A stretch of DNA of 8,822 nt from Candidatus Krumholzibacteriota bacterium (lineage in GTDB: Bacteria > Krumholzibacteriota > Krumholzibacteriia > Krumholzibacteriales > Krumholzibacteriaceae), in NCBI GenBank assembly GCA_030672805.1, contig DAOVFR010000092.1, forward strand, positions 1 through 8,822, given 5' to 3'. A model generated the notes under the pieces. That model was given only the letters and a program-made list of their open reading frames with translations, was not told the origin of the DNA and did not search any database. The translations under genes were made by a program, and so were the position numbers. Shown here in pieces: positions 4,729-8,822 of the stretch. Within the stretch, counting starts at the first letter, position 1. Every line of letters starts with the position of its first letter.

Positions 4729-7212
4729 CTATTTAAAGAGATCCTTCGCCTTCTTCTTGATACTGTCGATCAGCTTCTCTCCGGCCCGCTTCTGCGCCTT
4801 GTCCGTATCGAGGAAAACCTTGGGGGATCTCGCGTTCCCGCCCAGTCTGAAATCGAGCGCGATGTTGCCCTCACGGTCCCTAAACAGGTCGACGAGGTCG
4901 CGGCACTTTGCGAGGTCTTTCATCTCCCTCTGAACCGAGGGGGGAATAACGAGGTTCACGCGGTAATCCAGGTTGCCGTCGAAACCGAACGAACCGGCGA
5001 TCGACCAGTCCCCGCCCGGTGATCCGATTTTCCAGTCATCGGTGATGAAACGCCCGTCCCTGATGAGAAAGCTCCCCGTCCATTTCCGGTAATCGAAACG
5101 TTCGTACCTGCTGAGATCCAGTCCCGTCGTCGACGACAGCGGTGCGATGAACGGCGAAAAATTCACCGTCCCGTTACTCGACCGCGCGGAACCCGCGGCT
5201 CTGAGATTGTCAAGCGGATCGATCCCGGGACCGGTTTCGAGTTCCGCATCGGCAGTGCAGTCGAAGGCACCCCGCACCGATCTCCCCAATGCCTGCATCG
5301 CCCCCAGCGCCTCGCCCGCCTCGATCCCCGTGAAGTTGACGTCCGCCCTGGTTGTCACCTTTCCGGGATGCCGAAGGTCGATGTCGGCCGAAACCCGTCC
5401 CCTTCCACCGGCATATTTCAACGTAACCGGTTCGATGTGAATTCTCCCATCGGCGATCCTGCCGATGGCCTGAATGTCCGTTATGATCCCCTTGCCCGCA
5501 ATAAAGGAATCGAGACGCGCGGAGAACGCGGTATTCTTGAGAAAGACCAGCAGCGCGGCGGACGCCGGGGACGCGGACTGTCCCTGATCTGCACCGTCTT
5601 CCCCCTTTTCGCCGTCCCTGGCGGCGCCGCCCGAAGCCTTCCGCCCGGCGGCGCGCGCCTCGAGGGGTCTCACGTCGATCGAGCGGCCCGACAGCCCACC
5701 CGTGAAATCTGGGACATTCTCGATTGCATCGAGTAACCGGCCGGGATCGGCCGGCGTGCCGCTCTCCCGTGCCCGAAGCGCCATCTCTGCAAACACCGGC
5801 ATCAACCGCTTCATGGCGGCAGTGAACTTGAACGGGCTGCCGTTCAGCAGCAGCGTTCCCGAAACATCGGTCATGTCTCCCCGGGAAACACCGGCGGACG
5901 CATCGAAAGACGAAATACGGAACGGGTTGTCCTTGACGACGGCTGCGAGCCGTGCGACCTCGACCCTGCCGGTCAATGACACGTTCCGCCATGCCCAACC
6001 GATAAGTCCGGGTGTGACTTCGCGGGCCGGTGAGGGAAACAGGCCTGTGAGTACGTCGGGGCGTCCCTGCCCGCTCAACTCGATCCTCGCCTTGCCGGAG
6101 ACCTCGACATCCTTTACATCGAGCGCCGAGACGAGGTCGGCAACATCGAGGTCAAGATCTCCCCTGAAACTGACCGTTTCGATCTTCTTGCGGTTCGCGA
6201 CGGAAACGCCGAACCCCACGGTGGCCCTCGATCTGCCGAACGTGATCGAGAGACCATCCGTATCGACGCGGTGATCCGACAGGCCGATCGTCCCGTCAAC
6301 CGTGACGGGACGCTTGACCGCATCATGCACGAGTGAAACACCATCCATGATGATCGTCCCGGAGAGCCCCATCTCGTTCGGATCGCCCAGGATCCCCTCC
6401 ACCTTTGCATCGAACCCGAACGTCCCGCCCTCGATCTCGAAAGGCATGAGCTGTTTCGGATCCTTTCCCTTGAGCGGCAGCCCCATCGACCCGAGATCAA
6501 GCGAGAGCACCCTTTCAACAACCGGCTTCAGCCGGTTTTCCCGTGATTCAACGTTTATCGATACGTATTTATTATCCTTGATCTTCCGCGCTTCGCCGCT
6601 CACGCGGAGCGTTACCAGGTCTTCCCAATTGCATTTCAACCCGTCCGTGCTGATTGACTTGAAATCCGCATCGGTCCTCATGACGCCCTCGATACCGATA
6701 TCTTCGAGGTTTATCGCTCCATCCGCAGCCGGCTTCAAAAGACCGATCGACCGGATCCCTGTTTTTATCCCGATCCTGAACGCTTCCCCGTCGGGGTTCA
6801 TGGAGAACCCGGCGGACAACCCTTCCAGGGTGACGTCGATCCCCTTCGGATGCCCGGTCAGGCGAACGGCTCCGTTATCGACGGTGACCTTTTTTATCTC
6901 CGGCTTCCGCCGTATCAGTGAGAACAGCGACGCCCTGAACACGATCTTGTCCGAGGTGAACGTCACCGTGCTGCTGTCGGGAAGAACCTTCGAGAACGAC
7001 AGGCCCTTTGCATCGATACCGAACCCGAACGGAAACCTCACCCCGATGTCATCGATGCCGACCGATGCATCAAGTTTCTTCTCGATGCGCGGCACGACGA
7101 GAGTCATGAGACGCTCACGCGTCAGGATGAGCCTCACCGCCACAGCCGCCGCAAGTACCAGGACGGCAACTATAATGATTACGATCGAAACGATCCGTTT
7201 TGCCTTCGACAT
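4729..7212 (-). CDS. AsmA-family inner-membrane-anchored envelope protein
   Basis: AsmA-like proteins are anchored in the inner membrane and extend a long beta-rich groove into the periplasm. Relatives such as TamB and YhdP are implicated in moving phospholipids to the outer membrane and in outer-membrane homeostasis. This one has 827 residues. A membrane helix spans about 7-30, followed by LTRERLMTLVVPRIEKKLDA and repeated beta-strand segments. A charged, low-complexity Gly/Ala/Glu linker lies at about 518-552. The C-terminal region (about 680-804) matches the AsmA_2 type: NGTVNFSPFIAPLSSTTGLD, DGRFITDDWKIGSPGGDWSIAGSFGFDG, and IALDFRLGGNARSPKVFLDT. A Lys-rich amphipathic tail ends the protein. 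ATG 7212 (MSKAKRIVS) is preferred over ATG 7245: AGGCGG lies 5 bases before it and the protein then opens with the usual short basic stretch before the helix. It is transcribed divergently from lepA. The cargo is unknown. Confidence 0.87.
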   Translation of the reverse strand: MSKAKRIVSIVIIIVAVLVLAAAVAVRLILTRERLMTLVVPRIEKKLDASVGIDDIGVRFPFGFGIDAKGLSFSKVLPDSSTVTFTSDKIVFRASLFSLIRRKPEIKKVTVDNGAVRLTGHPKGIDVTLEGLSAGFSMNPDGEAFRIGIKTGIRSIGLLKPAADGAINLEDIGIEGVMRTDADFKSISTDGLKCNWEDLVTLRVSGEARKIKDNKYVSINVESRENRLKPVVERVLSLDLGSMGLPLKGKDPKQLMPFEIEGGTFGFDAKVEGILGDPNEMGLSGTIIMDGVSLVHDAVKRPVTVDGTIGLSDHRVDTDGLSITFGRSRATVGFGVSVANRKKIETVSFRGDLDLDVADLVSALDVKDVEVSGKARIELSGQGRPDVLTGLFPSPAREVTPGLIGWAWRNVSLTGRVEVARLAAVVKDNPFRISSFDASAGVSRGDMTDVSGTLLLNGSPFKFTAAMKRLMPVFAEMALRARESGTPADPGRLLDAIENVPDFTGGLSGRSIDVRPLEARAAGRKASGGAARDGEKGEDGADQGQSASPASAALLVFLKNTAFSARLDSFIAGKGIITDIQAIGRIADGRIHIEPVTLKYAGGRGRVSADIDLRHPGKVTTRADVNFTGIEAGEALGAMQALGRSVRGAFDCTADAELETGPGIDPLDNLRAAGSARSSNGTVNFSPFIAPLSSTTGLDLSRYERFDYRKWTGSFLIRDGRFITDDWKIGSPGGDWSIAGSFGFDGNLDYRVNLVIPPSVQREMKDLAKCRDLVDLFRDREGNIALDFRLGGNARSPKVFLDTDKAQKRAGEKLIDSIKKKAKDLFK

Positions 7213-7398
7213 GATCACCGCCTTCGTTGATATCACACCGGGCATACTCTACCCCAGGCCCCGGCGAAACTCAATCACATAGATGTATAGTGCAGCCGGG
7301 CGAAAAAGGTTTCAGTCGATCCTTTACACCGCGCATCCGAACAGCTACATTCCATTGGTCTGCAAACTGTAACCACCACAGGGAGAACCGCCGGTAAC
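7213..7398. promoter_or_regulatory. Divergent asmA-like/lepA promoter region
   Basis: 186 bp between two divergent starts must carry initiation signals for both genes. TATAGT at 7286-7291 on the plus strand resembles a -10 element for lepA, about 110 bases before its start, but no -35 hexamer is visible at the right distance. No strong inverted repeat was seen. Confidence 0.3.
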
Positions 7399-8822
7399 AT
7401 GAAACAAATACGCAACTTCAGCATCACTGCGCACATCGACCACGGGAAATCGACGCTGGCTGACCGCCTGATCCAGCACGCCGGACTGGTGAGCGACCGG
7501 GAGTTCAAGAACCAGATGCTCGATACGATGGACATCGAGCGCGAGCGCGGCATTACTCGAAAGAGCCAGACGGTATGCATGCAGTACCGGAGCAAGAGCG
7601 GCGGGCTCTACACGCTCAATTTCATCGACACGCCCGGCCACGTCGATTTTTCATACGAGGTATCGCGCGCCTTCGCCTCCTGCGAGGGAATCCTCCTGCT
7701 CGTAGATGCGTCGCAGGGAGTCGAGGCGCAGACGTTGGCCAACCTCTACGCGGCGATGGAGCACGATCTGGCCGTCATCCCCGTGATCAACAAGATAGAC
7801 CTCCCGTCGGCCGACATCGATCGCATCATGGAGGAGATAGAGATCGAACTCGGCCTCGATTCCGATGGGGCGCTCCTCTGCTCGGCAAAGGAAGGAACGG
7901 GCGTCGAGGAGATCCTCGAAGCGATAACGGAAAGGATCCCCCCGCCCGCGGGCGACCCCGCGGGTCCCCTCTCGGCCCTGATCTTTGATGCGCATTACGA
8001 CACCTTTCGCGGATCGATCGTGAGCTGCCGGGTGTTCGACGGAACGGTCCGACCCGGTGACGAGATCAGGCTGATGTCCACCGACGCTGTGCATACTGTC
8101 GAGGAAGTCGGCGTATTCAAGCTCAGGCGGGAGCAGCGTCCTTCGCTTTCGGCCGGCGAGGTCGGCTATATCGTCGCAGGCATCAAGACTGTGAGCGAGA
8201 CGCGTATCGGCGACACCATCACCCTGGCGGCGAAACCCGCTTCCTCCCCACTCCCGGGCTTCAAGGAGGTAAAACCCGTCGTCTTCTCCTCTGTCTACCC
8301 GGTGAACACGGAGGACTACGCGCCGCTCACCGACGCCCTCGAACGGTACAGCCTGAACGATGCGTCGATCGTGTACCAGAAGGATTCTTCGACGGCGCTC
8401 GGGTTCGGATTCCGCTGCGGTTTCCTCGGTCTGCTCCATCTCGAGGTGTTCCAGGAGCGTCTCGAACGCGAATACAACCAGCCCGTTATCATGACCGCAC
8501 CGAGCGTGCAGTACAGGTTCGTCATGAACAGCGGCGAGGTCCTCTCCGTCGATAATCCGGAACGTTTCCCCGATCCCGCGGCTATCGATCACGCGATGGA
8601 ACCGTTCATCAGGGCAAGTATCATGATTCCGGAGCGGTATCTCGGATCCGTCATGACGCTGTGCCTGAACAGGCGTGGCGTGAGCCGGCACTACCACTAC
8701 CAGGCCCCAGGCCGTATCGAGATGCTGTTCGACATGCCGCTGGCCGAGGTTATCTATGATTTCTACGACAACCTGAAAAGCGTTACACAGGGATACGGCT
8801 CGTTCGACTACGAGCTGCTCGA
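7399..8822 (+). CDS. lepA: Elongation factor 4 (LepA), 3' end beyond the window
   Basis: LepA/EF4 is a ribosome-bound GTPase linked to back-translocation and to translation initiation or ribosome assembly. The first 474 residues are present; the family length is near 600, so roughly the last fifth is missing. GTPase motifs are clear: G1 AHIDHGKS (11-18), G2 RGIT (50-53), G3 DTPGH (77-81), G4 NKID (131-134), G5 SAK (162-164). LepA-specific blocks follow: HYDTFRGSIVSCRVFDG (199-215), LNDASIVYQKDSSTALGFGF (319-338) with RCGFLGLLHLEVFQERLERE, and the domain-V segment from IEMLFDMPLAEVIYDFYD into the edge. ATG 7399 is the only good start: the frame is closed by a stop at 7288-7290 and has no other ATG, GTG or TTG between. 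The ribosome site is weak, with GGGAG about 13 bases upstream. After the G2 Thr the sequence reads Arg-Lys-Ser where Ile-Lys-Ala is usual. Identity is secure. Confidence 0.97.
   Translation, partial: MKQIRNFSITAHIDHGKSTLADRLIQHAGLVSDREFKNQMLDTMDIERERGITRKSQTVCMQYRSKSGGLYTLNFIDTPGHVDFSYEVSRAFASCEGILLLVDASQGVEAQTLANLYAAMEHDLAVIPVINKIDLPSADIDRIMEEIEIELGLDSDGALLCSAKEGTGVEEILEAITERIPPPAGDPAGPLSALIFDAHYDTFRGSIVSCRVFDGTVRPGDEIRLMSTDAVHTVEEVGVFKLRREQRPSLSAGEVGYIVAGIKTVSETRIGDTITLAAKPASSPLPGFKEVKPVVFSSVYPVNTEDYAPLTDALERYSLNDASIVYQKDSSTALGFGFRCGFLGLLHLEVFQERLEREYNQPVIMTAPSVQYRFVMNSGEVLSVDNPERFPDPAAIDHAMEPFIRASIMIPERYLGSVMTLCLNRRGVSRHYHYQAPGRIEMLFDMPLAEVIYDFYDNLKSVTQGYGSFDYELL

Noticed and set aside
6302..7282. 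326-codon open frame on the plus strand
   Set aside because: It is antisense to the asmA-like gene, Ser/Thr/Pro-rich in the way shadow frames are, and has no ribosome site.
7651..8697. 348-codon open frame on the minus strand
   Set aside because: It is antisense to lepA, whose motifs are unmistakable. Long shadow frames are expected opposite GC-rich genes.
1..8822. Defence system, phage, CRISPR, biosynthetic cluster or other undescribed multi-gene system
   Set aside because: Every full-size gene belongs to a common housekeeping or envelope family apart from one lipoprotein, and no repeats or mobile genes connect them.

Overview
The window looks like a chromosomal housekeeping stretch from a GC-rich, double-membraned bacterium. 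The evidence for an outer membrane is indirect: a large AsmA-like envelope protein and an SPase II lipoprotein. The lipoprotein combines an Ig-like He_PIG module with a cysteine-containing beta-rich C-terminal domain. That style recalls uncultured FCB-related or Krumholzibacteria/Eisenbacteria-type genomes, but the placement is an inference from protein style, not a search result. There is no transposase, integrase, phage gene, CRISPR array, tRNA or rRNA.

Layout. Positions 1-582 (+) hold the 3' part of an RluA-family pseudouridine synthase. A 253-bp gap follows, with an imperfect direct repeat (601-656) and a 13-bp palindrome (752-764). Positions 836-1801 (+) encode an M29-like aminopeptidase. 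It converges, 20 bp apart, on a minus-strand pair: lemA (2752-3306, GTG start) followed by htpX (1822-2709). This is the familiar LemA/M48 membrane-protease pairing. A roughly 510-bp divergent region (3307-3819) separates lemA from a plus-strand lipoprotein gene (3820-4656). It contains the most AT-rich stretch noticed here and a minus-strand 29-codon ORF behind a perfect AGGAGG. A strong two-part hairpin (4685-4724) lies between the lipoprotein gene and the convergent asmA-like gene (4729-7212, -). A 186-bp divergent region then leads to lepA (EF4), which starts at 7399 (+) and runs off the right edge with 474 codons visible.

Together the genes cover ribosome function (RluA-type rRNA modification, LepA/EF4), peptide turnover (M29 aminopeptidase) and envelope upkeep (HtpX/LemA, AsmA-like, lipoprotein). 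I do not see a convincing new multi-gene system. The items most worth a second look are the SD-led small ORF upstream of lemA, the lipoprotein's unassigned C-terminal domain, the unusual G2 motif of LepA (Arg after the switch-I Thr), and the short repeats or palindromes upstream of the aminopeptidase and lipoprotein genes.
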